Both the position numbers and the translations under genes were made by a program. A model generated the notes under the pieces. That model did no database searches. It was not told where the DNA came from and worked only from the letters and a program-made list of their open reading frames with translations. A stretch of 64,000 bases of DNA from Lithobates sylvaticus (taxonomy: Eukaryota > Chordata > Amphibia > Anura > Ranidae): assembly GCA_028564925.1 (NCBI GenBank), contig CM053031.1, positions 102,422,031 to 102,486,030 of the forward strand. The letters run 5' to 3'. Positions 53,954 to 64,000 of the stretch are shown in pieces. Position 1 is the stretch's first letter; every line of letters begins with the position of its first letter.

Positions 53954-54945
53954 TTAACCACTTCCCATCCAGACGAATTCTGACATTTCTCTCCTACATG
54001 TAAAATGCATCATGTTTTTGCTAGAAAATGACATAGAAACATTATATATGTTTTTTTAGCAAAGACCCTAGAGAATACAATGGCGGCCATTGCAACTTTA
54101 TCGCACAGTATTTGCATAGCAATTTTTAGAACACATTTTTTTGGGAAAAAGAACTGTTTCATGTTTTTAAAAAAAACAAAAAAAACATTAAAGTTAGCCC
54201 AATTTTTTTGCATAATGGGAAAGATGAAGTTACGCCAAGTAAATAGATACCGAACATGTCACGCTTTAAAACTGCACACGCTCATGGAATGGCGCCAAAC
54301 TTTGGTACTTAAAAATCCCCATAGGCGACGCTTTAAAAAAGAAAACTGGTTACATGTTTTAAGTTACAGAGGAGGTCTAGGGCTAGAATTATTGCTCTCG
54401 CTCTAACGTTCACGGTGATACCTCACATGTGTGGTTTGAACAACGTTTTCATATGTGGGCGGGACTTACGTATGCGTTCGCTTCTGCGTGCGAGCACACG
54501 GTGACAGGGGCGCTTTGAATTTTTTTTTATTATTGTTAATTTTACTTTTTTTTTTTTGTTTGACACTTAAAAAAAAAAAAATGTGATCACTTTTATTTCT
54601 ATTACAAGGAATGTAAACATCCCTTGTATTTAGGAATATGGCATGATCGGTCCTCGTTACAGTGAGATATGGGGTCAATAAGACCCCACATCTCACCTCT
54701 AGGCTGGGAAGCCTGAAATAAAAAATAAAAATTAAACGATCTCGGCTTCCCAGCCGAGGCGGCGCCATTTGATTGAATGCAGAGGCCGGGCATGACGTCA
54801 TAACATCGTGCCCGGCCTCCTAACGATCATAAGGCCTCCAGCAACCATCTGGTCTGCCGGAAATCTCTATGATCCCCATCCGGGGCCGGCGGATCTATTC
54901 TCCGACTCACCGATGGAAGTGGTGAGTCAGTAGAAGCACAAGATG
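53954..54945 (+). mobile_element. TTAACCACTTCCCATCC element inside the Tc1
   Basis: TTAA (53954-53957)-CCACTTCCCATCCAGACG. Collinear with 1343-1623 plus 2916-3320. An ACATCCCTTGTATTTAGG hairpin region and a CGGCTTCCCAGCC repeat lie at 54615-54760. No right TTAA is recognisable. It provides the uninterrupted reference for the hAT insertion at 1624. Confidence 0.7.
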
Positions 54946-55132
54946 GCATGTGCGTATGTATTCACCCCCTGTGTTATGAAGCCCATAAAAAGCTCTGGTG
55001 CAACCAATTACCTTCAGAAGTCACATTAGTAGTGAAATGATGTCCACCTGTGTGCAATCTAAGTGTCACATGATCTGTCAGCCCCAGAGGCTGCAACACC
55101 TAAACAAGGGGCACCACTAACCAAACACTGTC

Positions 55133-55672
55133 ATGAAGACCAAGGAACTCTCCAAACAAGTAAGGGGCAATGTTGTTGAGAAGTACAAGTCACGGTTAGG
55201 TTAAAAAAATTAAAATAAATCTTTGATGATCCCTAGGAGCACCATATCTATCATAACTAAATGGAAAGAACATGGCACAACAGCAAACCTGTCAAGAGAT
55301 GGACGGACGCACACCAAAACTCACAGACCGGGCAAGGAGGGCATTAATCAGAGAGGCAGAAAGACACAGAGACCTAAGTTAATCCTGGAGGAGCTGCAGG
55401 GTTCCACAGCAGAGACTGGAGTATCTGTACATAGGATGACAATAAGCCGTACACTCCATAGAGTTAGGCTTTATGGCAGAGTGGCCAGAAGAAAGCCATT
55501 ACTTTCTGCAAAAAACAAAATGGCAGTTTTGGGTTTGCGAAAAGGCATGTGGAAGACTCCCAAAATGTATGGAGGAAGGTGCTCTGGTCTGATGAGAATA
55601 AATTTGAACTTTTTGGCCAAAGAAAACGCTATGTCTGGTGCAAGCCCAACCCATCACATCACCCAAAAAACA
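55133..55672 (+). pseudogene. Tc1-like transposase, N-terminal half
   Basis: The family start MKTKELSKQVRGNVVEKYKS is at 55133, followed by two in-frame stops. The frame then runs from 55223: RSTISIITKWKEHGTTANLS (end of the first helix-turn-helix), SVHRMTISRTLHRVRLYGRV and ARRKPLLSAKNK (linker). Near 55530 the reading shifts by one frame and continues as MEDSQNVWRKVLWSDENKFE, LFGQRKRYVWCKPNPSHHP, which includes the first catalytic aspartate (WSDE). The gene ends at HHPKNT, where the minisatellite takes over, so the second and third catalytic residues are missing. Compared with the usual length of about 340 residues roughly half remains. Not functional. Confidence 0.85.
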
Positions 55673-55976
55673 CCTGTCACACTGTCCTCTTCCATCACAC
55701 TGTCCCCCACCTGTCACACTGTCCTCTCCCATCACACTGTCCCCCATCTGTCACACTGTCCTCTCCCATCACACTGTCCCCCATCTGTCACACTGTCCTC
55801 TTCCATCACACTGTCCCCCACCTGTCACACTGTCCTCTCCCATCACACTGTCCCCCATCTGTCACACTGTCCTCTCCCATCACACTGTCCCCCATCTGTC
55901 ACACTGTCCTCTCCCATCACACTGTCCCCCACCTGTCATACTGTCCTCTCCCATCACACTGTCCCCCACCTGTCAC
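55673..55976. repeat. 37-bp minisatellite, left segment
   Basis: About eight units with TGTCACACTGTCCTCTCCCA then TCACACTGTCCCCCA. Nearly all carry the variant CTGTCCTC. It is cut at 55976 by the hAT element and continues at 59198. Long overlapping frames (up to 327 codons) that run across it are repeat artefacts. Confidence 0.9.
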
Positions 55977-56782
55977 CATGGGCGTCCGCAGATAGAGGCA
56001 AGGGGGGTCAAGTGCCCCCCCCCCTGGAATCGGCAAGGTGTCTGCACACACACACACTGGTGTCCACGAGCAGTCCTTGCAGGCAAGGCAGGGAGGAGAG
56101 GCGGCACCAGATTGTGTACGGGGCCCGCGCACACACACAGGGGCCCGGACAGGGAGGCAGATCGGTGCGGATTGACAAATACAGAAAGAATTCATCTAGC
56201 AGCTGAAAGCCGATTTCTCTCCCTCCTGTCGGTTTTCAGCTGCTAGGTACATCTGAAAGCAGCACTGCCTGTGTTCCTCTAGAGGAACACAGATGTGTCA
56301 GGACACTGAGAGCGGAGGAAGTGCCGGTGGATATGTAATTTAAGGCCCCTTAAGACACAGGCACTTAAGACACAGGCACCTCTGAGAACTGCCCAGGGGT
56401 CCTTGGTGCATGGGGGGGCCTAGAAGTTTCCTCCCACTGCTCCCTGCGGTCCTCTTGTTACAAGTTCCCCTCACTTTGACTGGCTCTTTTCTACAGGTCA
56501 GTGCTGTAATGTGTCTTGTGTCCAGCTGTCCTAATGTGTCTCTCCCTCCCGGCATCTTCCTCCCCACCTCAGCCACTATCTTGTCCTGCTTTCCTTTCAT
56601 CCTCACACAGGTCACCCATCAGTCTCTGCCTGTCACACTGCTCTTCTCCCAGATGTTAACCCTCGCTGCTTGCTAATTTTCAGCCTAGTCTCCAGCCATC
56701 CACACATTCTTTTCCTGACACTTTACAAACAATAGTCCCTCACTCCCCTCCCAGTCTTCTTCTCTGCAGACACTTCACCTTC

Positions 56783-57420
56783 ACACAGGTGTATGCCCCC
56801 CACCTTCACACAGGTACCACCCCCCACCTTCACACAGGTGTGTGCCCCCCACCTTCACACAGGTACCACCCCCCACCTTCACACAGGTGTGTGCCCCCCA
56901 CCTTCACACAGGTACCACCCCCACCTTCACACATGTGTATGCCCCCCACCTTCACACAGGTACCACCCCCCACCTTCACACAGGTGTATGCCCCCCACCT
57001 TCACACAGGTACCACCCCCCACCTTCACACTGGTACCACCCCCACCTTCACACAGGTGTGTGCCCCCCCACCTTCACACAGGTACCACCCCCCACCTTCA
57101 CACAGGTGTGTGCCCCCCACCTTCACACAGGTGTGTGCCCCCCCACCTTCACACAGGTGTGTGCCCCCCACCTTCACACAGGTACCGCCCCCCACCTTCA
57201 CACAGGTGTGTGCCCCCCACCTTCACACAGGTACCGCCCCCCACCTTCACACAGGTGTGTGCCCCCCACCTTCACACAGGTACTGCCCCCCACCTTCACA
57301 CAGGTGTGTGCCCCCCAACTTCACACAGGTACCGCCCCCCACCTTCACACAGGTGTGTGCCCCCCACCTTCACACAGGTGTGTGCCCCCCACCTTCACAC
57401 AGGTGTGTGCCCCCCACATA
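56783..57420. repeat. 24/25-bp alternating minisatellite
   Basis: Units CCCCCCACCTTCACACAGGT followed alternately by GTGTG or ACC(A/G), giving a dimer of about 49 bp; roughly 26 units. All three plus frames stay open for over 210 codons because the unit has no stop in any frame. These are not proteins. Confidence 0.9.
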
Positions 57421-57749
57421 CACAAACACTATAACTTGCTGGAATTCCCCAGCCTGCACACCCCCAACACTGAATCTTTAATAGTTAATGGAATCTCACC
57501 CTCCACACCTCCCTGACAGACATCCTATTTGCTTTTATTATACTGTAGCTATTCCTCACCAGCCAACAGTATTCCCCATGCCCATCCCTCTCCAGTCCCA
57601 TCTAATCCTTTTTTTATCCCTATACAGACCAGAATTCCCCCTGTCTCACTCCAGTTCTCCTCTACCCATCCCCTACCCACCTCCACCCCCCTCCTCGTTC
57701 TCCCTTACCCCATGGTTCATATCTCCATTCCCCCCTTCTTTTTTTCAGG

Positions 57750-57942
57750 GTTAAGGAAGAACCCCAAATTGGAGCATCCTATTACTGCTGCTGCTTGTGT
57801 GGGTGGGATGTGTACTGCGCCAATCCCTGCTGACCCTCCTCTCCTATTCATCCTATGTGATTGGCGCAGTACACATTCCACCCACACAAGCAGCAGCAGT
57901 AATAAGATGTTCCGCCTTGGAGTTCTTCCTTAACCCCTGCAG
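57750..57942. repeat. Foldback repeat, about 80-bp arms
   Basis: Left arm TTAAGGAAGAACCCCAA...GTACTGCGCCAATC (57750-57824) pairs with right arm GATTGGCGCAGTACAC...GAGTTCTTCCTTAA (57858-57932), including GCTGCTGCTTGTGTGGGTGG and its complement. A short spacer of about 30 bases separates the arms. Confidence 0.85.
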
Positions 57943-58111
57943 AGCACCAGAAGAAAGCCAAAAACTCTGGAGGGGAAAGTAGAGGGGGAATTGCTCTTCC
58001 ATTTGTAGATTTAGCCCAGTGTCAGCCCTGCCGGAATCTGTGATGTCAGTTTCCCTGCTCAGCACTTCTTAAGGAGACCATATCTGTGTAATACGTTACT
58101 GCCCCTACACT

Positions 58112-58325
58112 GTACCCTATACTGTACCGTCCTGCCCCCTATACTGTGTCCACCTACCCTCCCCTGTACTGTACCCTCCTAACCACTGTACTGTGCCCTT
58201 CTGCCCCCCCCCCCCGTACTGTACCTTCCTGTCCCACTTCTTCTGTGGCTCCCTGTACTGTACACTCCTAACTGCTGTACCGTGCCATCCTGCCCCCCCC
58301 CCCCGACTGTACCCTCCTGTTCCCC
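58112..58325. repeat. Degenerate CTGTAC minisatellite
   Basis: Units around CTGTACTGTACCCTCCT with C-runs repeat irregularly every 22-40 bp. Confidence 0.7.
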
Positions 58326-58434
58326 CCATAAGTTTGTAAGTTATGTTGTGTTTGTGTCCACTAATGATGATTTTTGTGTATTTTTATCGAAAATATTGTT
58401 TTGATATTTTTTAGGGGGGCCCTGTCAGGTAAGT

Positions 58435-58565
58435 TAATATCATCTTTATGCTATTGTGCCCATATAACTGCTATTGAGGCACACCAGCATCTATATGGGC
58501 ACAAAAGCAGCTATATGGGCACAACAGCATAAAGATGCTATTGTGTCCATACAGATTTTAAAATC
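58435..58565. repeat. Imperfect palindrome
   Basis: CATCTTTATGCTATTGTGCC on the left pairs with GGGCACAACAGCATAAAGAT on the right (58514-58533). CAGCTATATGGGCACAA is repeated in between. Confidence 0.6.
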
Positions 58566-58719
58566 TCCACTGTCTTAAGCCAATGCTGCACCATGCAGGT
58601 GTATTTTTTATTTATTTTTTGTAATTGATTGATTGCCTAATTGTATGTTTATTTATACCTTTACTTGCTGTGGTCGCTCGCAGCATATTTTGCATGGTTT
58701 TGCATGTGGCTCAGATCAC

Positions 58720-58830
58720 CACGGCAAAACCAGGTACACTCTCTACCCCAAAAAGTGCCAAATGTGGCAGTGGAAGGGGGGTGGGTGCAAACAAGTGGTG
58801 CTTCCCCTTTTGGGTGGAGCTCTACTTTAA
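58720..58830 (-). repeat. TTAA MITE fragment
   Basis: Complemented, it starts TTAA (58830-58827)-AGTAGAGCTCCACCC and includes CCACATTTGGCAC, matching the left part of the AAGCGGAGTTCCACC family (14433, 48874). Confidence 0.65.
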
Positions 58831-59197
58831 CACTGCCACAAGCCACCAATAGGGAGGGTAGATTGAAAGTAGAATTCCAGCTTGTGCTAGCCTTAAAAAC
58901 TGCCCCCCCCCCGTCCCCTTACCCCTAACACCTATGCAGACTAACCTATTTTTAGACTGTTCCAATCTGGTCATGTTATCTCACCTGTGTGATCCAGCAG
59001 CGTATGCAGGGGAGAGGAGGGAGCACCAATAACAACTGTGACATGGGAACCTATGGGTGACATCACCTCATCAGGCTTTATCAGCCGTCGCCAAGCGCTT
59101 TCTCCCCTGCAGCCGCTGTTGACTGACACAGGTAAGATCACACGGCCAGACCTTAAAATGATGCCCCCCCTTGAAAAAAGTTCTGCGGACGCCCATG

Positions 59198-60478
59198 CCT
59201 GTCACACTGCCCTCTTCCATCACACTGTCCCCCATCTGTCACACTGCCCTTTCCCATCACACTGTCCCCCACCTGTCACACTGCCCTCTTCCATCACACT
59301 GTCCCCCACCTGTCACACTGCCCTCTTCCATCATACTGTCCCCCACCTGTCACACTGCCCTCTTCCATCACACTGTCCCCCATCTGTCACACTGCCTTCT
59401 CCCATCACACTGTCCCTCTCTCATCACACTGTCCCCTCCTGTCACACTGGCCTCTCTCATCACATTATCCCCACCTGTCATAATGTCCCCCACCTGTCAC
59501 ACTGCCCTCTTCGATCACACTGTCCCCCACCTGTCACACTGCCCTCTTCCATCATACTGTCCCCCACCAGTCACACTGCCTTCTCCCATCACACTGTCCC
59601 TCTCTCATCACACTGTCCCCTCCTGTCACACTGGCCTCTCCCATCACATTATCCCCACCTGTCATAATGTCCCCCACCTGTCACACTGCCCCCCTCCTGT
59701 CACACTGCCCTCTCCCATCACACTGTCCCTCTCCCATCACACTGTCCCCACCTGTCACACTGTCCCTCTCCCATCACACTGTCCCCACCTGTCACACTGC
59801 CCGCTTCCTTAACACTGTCCCCCCACCTGTCACACTGCCCTCTCCCATCATTCTGTCCCCCACCTGTCACACTGCCCTCTCCCATCACACTGTCCCACAC
59901 CTGTCACACTGCCCTCTCCCATCACACTGTCCCCACCTGTCACACTGCCCTCTCCCATCACACTGTACCCCACCTGTCACACTGCCCTCTCCCCTCACAC
60001 TGTCCCCCCACCTGTCACACTGCCCTCTCCCATCACACTGTCCCCCACCTGTCACACTGTCCTCTTCCATCACACTGCCCCCCACCAGTCACACTTCTCT
60101 CTTCCATCACACTGTCCCCCACCTGTCACACTCGTCCACATGTCACACTGCCCTCTTCCATCACACTGTCCCCCACCTGTCACACTGCCCTCTTATATAA
60201 CACTGTCCCCCACCTGTCACACTGCCCTCTTCCATCACACTGTCCCCCACCTGTCACACTGCCCTCTTCAATCACACTGTCCCCCACCTGTCATACTGCC
60301 CTCTCCTATCACACTGTCCCCCACCTGTCACACTGCCCTCTTCAATCACACTGTCCCCCACCTGTCATACTGCCCTCTCCTATCACACTGTCCCCCACCT
60401 GTCACACTGCCCTCTCCCATCACACTGTTTCCCACCTGTCAGACTGCCCCCTCCCATCACACTGCCCAGATACCCCTG
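59198..60478. repeat. 37-bp minisatellite, right segment
   Basis: About 34 units of the same repeat as 55673-55976, but nearly all carry CTGCCCTC instead of CTGTCCTC. A compound block beginning CCTTCTCCCATCACACTGTC at about 59394 is repeated at about 59578, a 184-bp higher-order unit. Open frames of 124-213 codons are artefacts. Confidence 0.9.
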
Positions 60479-62010
60479 GGGTCTTTATCAAAATTGGGGG
60501 GGGGGGGGGGGTGATATATATGCCAATTGTATCAGATCAGGGAAAGTAGTGGGCTTTACCATAATGGGAAATGGGGAAGGGGGGTGGGGGGTTATCAAAA
60601 TGGGAAATTAGCACTTTATTGGAGAGCCAAACCAGAACCAAGGGACATTATATAGGTGATTTATAGGGCATAGAAAGGGCTATATGTGATTTCACCCACA
60701 GATAGAGCAATGGGTCTGTGACTGTCCTGTACATTCAGGGTTAATGATCATCAATATCATTGATATTATAGAGGTGGCATGGCACCTACGGGACCGGACA
60801 GGGGCACCTCAGTCGGTGTGTCACTCACAGCCCATAAAGGCACACAGACAAATATTGAGTGCAGATTTTCCTTTTTTATTGGCACATTGGCTCCTGGTGG
60901 TTAACCCTTGAGAGTCCAGGGACTGTCCAGGGGATGCAGACACCCCAATATTTGTCACTGGGAGTCTCTTAGCTATCATGGACAGGACTGGAAACCCTGA
61001 ACTGGGAAGGAAGGATTTGGTGGGATCTCATACTTTCTGGAAAAATCAGCCTTATTCCATGTGTACTTAACCCTTTCAATCACCTCTTTCCTTATCCTGT
61101 CACTGACACATTAGCAGACATTCAAGTTCTGGGGAAATGCTGATATACTGTATATATTATTATTATTTTTACCATGGGGTGTGTGGATGGAGAACTTGGG
61201 GTGGGGGGGGGGGGGGGTGCCGAACTGAGTTTTTGGCCAAGTTGAAAGAATGTCTAGCTTCGCCACTGGTTTTACTAACACACGTCAAAGTTTAGCATTA
61301 AGTTCTTGTTTGCCTATTTTTGCTTTTTTATAGATTTTTTTTAAATGTGCCACTGTAGGAATATCTGTATTTGACAGCCTCAGTGAGCTTCTATTTTTAG
61401 AGCTGAAATCTGGGTATCTCTAAAATTTTACAGAGCTGTATCCAAATCCTTTGTAGTTGTGGGATGTGTGAACTATAGTGAAAAACAAGTTGAAATAAGC
61501 ATATTACAAAGCTTGTAAGAGAATGGGAAGCAGATGAACTAAAAAGTAACTGCATTTACTTCCAAGGTTGTATGTAAGCTGGCTGCAGACAGGCCAGGAG
61601 GCCAGAGTCACAATAAAAAGACAGCAATGCCATAAGTTGCTGCTTATCTGGGTAGTCTTCTGCAAAGCCATTTTCACATTTGTGCCAGGGATGGTAATCT
61701 TCAAAGGATAATCCTGGAGAGAGATCATGGGGCAGTCAAAGGGACTTTGTATTTTAATTATATTTTAAATGTATCTTTTAGCTGGCTGTATATTAGTTTT
61801 AGGTTCAGTAAAACTGTCATGGTAGTTTGGACACAAGGATTTCGAGTTCCAAGAGATTTCAAATGCAAAAAAGAAGTAAAAAAGATACAAAAAAGTAAAA
61901 ATTATCATACCCACAAATATAATTTATTTGCTTATATTATTTTTCTTAAATATGGATGTTGCATTTAATAATAACTGTTATTTACCGTTAAGCCGTTAAT
62001 TTTTTTAAAG
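60479..62010. other. Unannotated, with G-runs and a hAT terminus
   Basis: G-runs of 12 or more occur at 60496-60511 and 61203-61217. GTCTAGCTTCGCCACTG ending at 61268 complements to CAGTGGCGAAGCTAGAC, a hAT-like terminus whose partner I did not find. 61270-62010 shows nothing recognisable. Confidence 0.45.
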
Positions 62011-62420
62011 TACCGTATTTATCGGCGTATAACACGCACCTTTTCCCCCTTAAAATCGTGGGAAAGTCGTGGGTGCGTGTTATACGCCGATCCCCAAAAA
62101 TTTAAACGTGGGAAGCTGCAAATGACGCTGGCAAGTTGCAAATGACACTGGGCAAGCTGCAAATGACACTGGGCAAGCTGCAAATGACGCTGGGCAAGGC
62201 TGCAAATGGCGCTGGGCAAGCTGCAAATGGCGCTGGGCAAGCTGAAAATGACGCTGGGCAAGCTGCAAATGACGCTGGGCAAGCTGCAAATGACGCTTAA
62301 ATGTAAGTTTTTTTTTGTTCCCTTAACTTCCCTCCTAAAACTTTTTTCCCTTAAAATGCCCTCCTAAACTTGGGGTGCGTGTTATACGCCGGTGCATGTT
62401 ATACGCCGATAAATACGGTA
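62011..62420. mobile_element. TA-flanked MITE with internal 21-bp tandem repeat
   Basis: TA-CCGTATTTATCGGCGTATAA at the left and complemented TA-CCGTATTTATCGGCGTATAA at the right: 18 or more identical terminal bases with a TA target. A second inner copy of GGTGCGTGTTATACGCCG is present at each end. The centre (62110-62296) is a 21-bp tandem, CTGCAAATGACGCTGGGCAA(G), about nine units. Confidence 0.85.
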
Positions 62421-62998
62421 TATATGTAATATAAAGTCTCAGGGGATTGCCTTGAAGCCAGGGACGCTATTAAATATTGAACAGTTCTCATTATTTCCTG
62501 CACCATCCAAAAAAAGGTTTGTGCAAAACCCATGACATCCAAATGGTTTTGGTTCTAATGTAGCTATATCTATGAACAGAAATGTTAAAACTGGTTGCAA
62601 CAGTATGCACTGCTCGTGCTTGCCATAGCACTCAAACATGGCCCAACTCTCCTCATCATAATAAAGGCAGCCTGTTTGGGGAAAAAATAATAGCTGCCAA
62701 ATGCTAACAATTCTACTTGTCTGGCTGTCATGCCAATTTATTGGCTTCACTATGTTCTAAGGAGCCAACCTAAGCAAAGCACCAATTTTGATTTGTTCCA
62801 AAACAGTGGCTGTTGTGAAATCAGGGATAGCTGGAGAACAAGCATTCTTAGAAAGTAATGAAGAAAAAAGGAGGTTCTTGTGCGCTACTCAAAGTGTTGA
62901 ATGAATAAAAAGTGTAATAAATATGTCTATAGCTGCTGAACTTCTATAGTGTCACCAGCACCAATAAAATAATAACAATGAAGTAAAGCAGCGCTATA
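62421..62998. other. Unannotated stretch
   Basis: The 103-codon minus frame at 62439-62750 has no recognised features and is probably chance or part of an unknown repeat. Confidence 0.35.
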
Positions 62999-63000
62999 TA

Positions 63001-64000
63001 CAGTATCTCACAAAAGTGAGTACACCCCTCAGATTTGTGTAAATATTTTATTATATCTTTTCATGTGACAACACTGAAGAAATACACTTTGCAATGTAAA
63101 GTAGTGAGTGTACAGCTTGTATAACATTGTGTACATTTGCTGTCCCCTCAAAATAACTCAACACACAACCATTAATGTCTAAACTACTGGCAAAAAAAGC
63201 GGGTAAGTAAAAATGCCCAAATTGGGCACAATTAGCCATTTTCCCTCCCGGTGTCATGTGACTCATTAGTGTTACAAGGTCTTAGATGTGAATGGGGAGC
63301 AGGTGTGTTAAATTTAATGTAATCGCTCTCACTCTCTCATACTGGTCACTGGAAGTTCAACATGGCACCTCATGGCAAAGAACTCTCTGAGGATCTGAAA
63401 AAAATAACTATTGCTTTACATAAAGATGGCCTAGGCTATAAGAAGATTGCCAAGACACTGAAACTGAGCTGCAGCACAGTGGCCAAGACCATACAGCGGT
63501 TTAACAGGACAGGTTCCATTTAGAACAGGCCTCGCCATGGTTGACCAAAGAAGTTGTGTGCACGTGCTCAGCATCATATACAGAGGTTGTCTTTGGGAAA
63601 TAGATGTATGAGTGCTGCCAGCGTTGCTGCAGAGGTTGAAGGGGTGGGGGGTCAGCCTGTCAGTGCTAAGACCATATGCCGCACACTGCAGCAAATTGGT
63701 CTGCATGGCTGTTGTCCCAGAAGGAAGCCTCTTCTAAAGATGATGCACAAGAGAGCCTGCAAACAGTTTGCTAAAGACAAGCAGACTAAGGACATGGATT
63801 ACTGGCACCATGTCCTGTGGTCTGATGAGAGCAAGATAAACTTATTTGGTTCAGAGGGTGTCAAGTGTTTTTAGCCGCAAACAGGTGAGGAGTACAAAGA
63901 CAAGTGTGTCTTGCCTACAGTCAAGCATAGTGGGGGGTGTTTCATAGTCTGAGGCTGCATGAGTGCTTCCGGCACTGGGGAGCTACAGTTCATTGAGGGA
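63001..64000 (+). mobile_element. Tc1-like transposon, second subfamily, runs off the window
   Basis: TA (62999-63000) then CAGTATCTCACAAAAGTGAG, a Tc1 terminus of a subfamily different from the CAGTGCCTTGCAAAAG copies. The transposase gene begins 362 bases in. The right end lies beyond 64000. Confidence 0.85.
63362..64000 (+). pseudogene. Tc1-like transposase, lightly damaged, partial at window end
   Basis: The gene starts at the family methionine MAPHGKELSEDLKKITIALH (63362). The first helix-turn-helix follows (GLGYKKIAKTLKLSCSTVAK), then two in-frame stops around the GSI*NRPRHG* segment (63521-63546), after which the same frame stays open from 63554: the second DNA-binding part, VSAKTICRTLQQIGLHGCCP RRKPLL linker, and WHHVLWSDESKINLF with the first catalytic aspartate. 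A further stop falls at 63872, after EGVKCF, where the family has tryptophan; beyond it TVKHSGGCFIV and GELQFIEG still follow in frame. Only stop-type substitutions are seen, no frame shift, so this is the best preserved Tc1 copy here. It would encode about 340 residues in an intact member. Confidence 0.85.

Larger units (their letters stand above)
53871..55672 (+). mobile_element. Tc1-like transposon, split and truncated
   Basis: Starts near 53873 with CAGTGCCTTGCAAAAGTATC. A TTAA element interrupts it at 53954. It resumes at about 54946 with GGCATGTGCGTATGTATTCA, and the transposase gene follows. It breaks off at 55672 where the 37-bp minisatellite begins, within the coding region. Confidence 0.8.
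55977..59197. mobile_element. 3.2-kb non-autonomous hAT with perfect target duplication
   Basis: CATGGGCGTCCGCAGATAG at the left and complemented CATGGGCGTCCGCAGAACTT at the right, flanked by identical CCTGTCAC octamers (55969-55976 and 59198-59205). It belongs to the same terminal family as 9711-10564. The interior is a patchwork: minisatellite (56783-57420), foldback (57750-57942), second minisatellite (58112-58325) and a TTAA MITE fragment (58720-58830). No transposase. Confidence 0.9.

Noticed and set aside
56789-57516. Three parallel frames of over 210 codons with THLHTGTTP-like repeats
   Set aside because: The 24/25-bp repeat unit lacks stops in all three frames; there is no sign of selection on any one frame.
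59198-60478. Regular repeats resembling a CRISPR array
   Set aside because: Units are contiguous, with no unique spacers, in a eukaryotic repeat context.
55223-60514. Open frames of 124-327 codons rich in HCPLPSHCPP repeats
   Set aside because: They follow the 37-bp minisatellite, occur in several frames at once and have no domain. Only the first part of the 55223 frame is real Tc1 transposase.

Overview
The window looks like non-coding DNA from a large, repeat-rich anuran genome, most likely a ranid-type frog. This is inferred from the mix of repeats: several Tc1/mariner subfamilies, a DIRS1-type element, CR1, L2 and L1/Tx1 LINEs, a V-SINE-like copy, and many TTAA-flanked miniature elements sharing the ends CCACTTCCCGACCGG, AAGTGGTTGTAAACC or AAGCGGAGTTCCACC. 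I found no convincing host exon, tRNA, rRNA or CRISPR array. Every open frame I could assign belongs to a transposon, and the rest are minisatellite frames or chance frames.

Layout. 1-6300: TTAA elements, a hAT element (1624-2915) nested in one of them, and foldback elements. 6967-8153: a 1.2 kb Harbinger-like palindromic MITE. 8184-18600: tightly packed MITEs, a second hAT (9711-10564) with a 72-bp-arm palindrome, an L1-type retrocopy (13028-13828), minisatellites and a 457-bp tandem duplication. 20005-22463: a Tc1 copy split by a TTAA element. 24033-28000: an L2 tail, MITEs and a second Tc1. 28650-33655: a nearly whole-looking DIRS-type retroelement on the minus strand. 34380-41000: SINE, L2 and L1/Tx1 LINE fragments, including a 353-bp triplication. 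42467-48025: a Tc1 containing a CR1 that contains a Harbinger nuclease gene. 48874-52910: TTAA, hAT and Harbinger-like MITEs. 53871-61268: a Tc1 copy running into a 37-bp minisatellite array that is split by a 3.2 kb hAT with a perfect 8-bp target duplication. 62011-62420: a TA MITE. 63001-64000: a Tc1 transposase gene running off the window.

The elements do not form a pathway. Their order of insertion can be read from target-site duplications, giving a layered relative chronology. The most notable shared feature is a consensus 5' splice-donor sequence (CAGGTAAGT or a close match) near the ends of many TTAA elements. It faces outward at both ends in at least four of them.

All family names come from recognising motifs by eye, without database searches. 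Boundaries are exact where a target duplication is quoted and otherwise good to about 10-50 bases.
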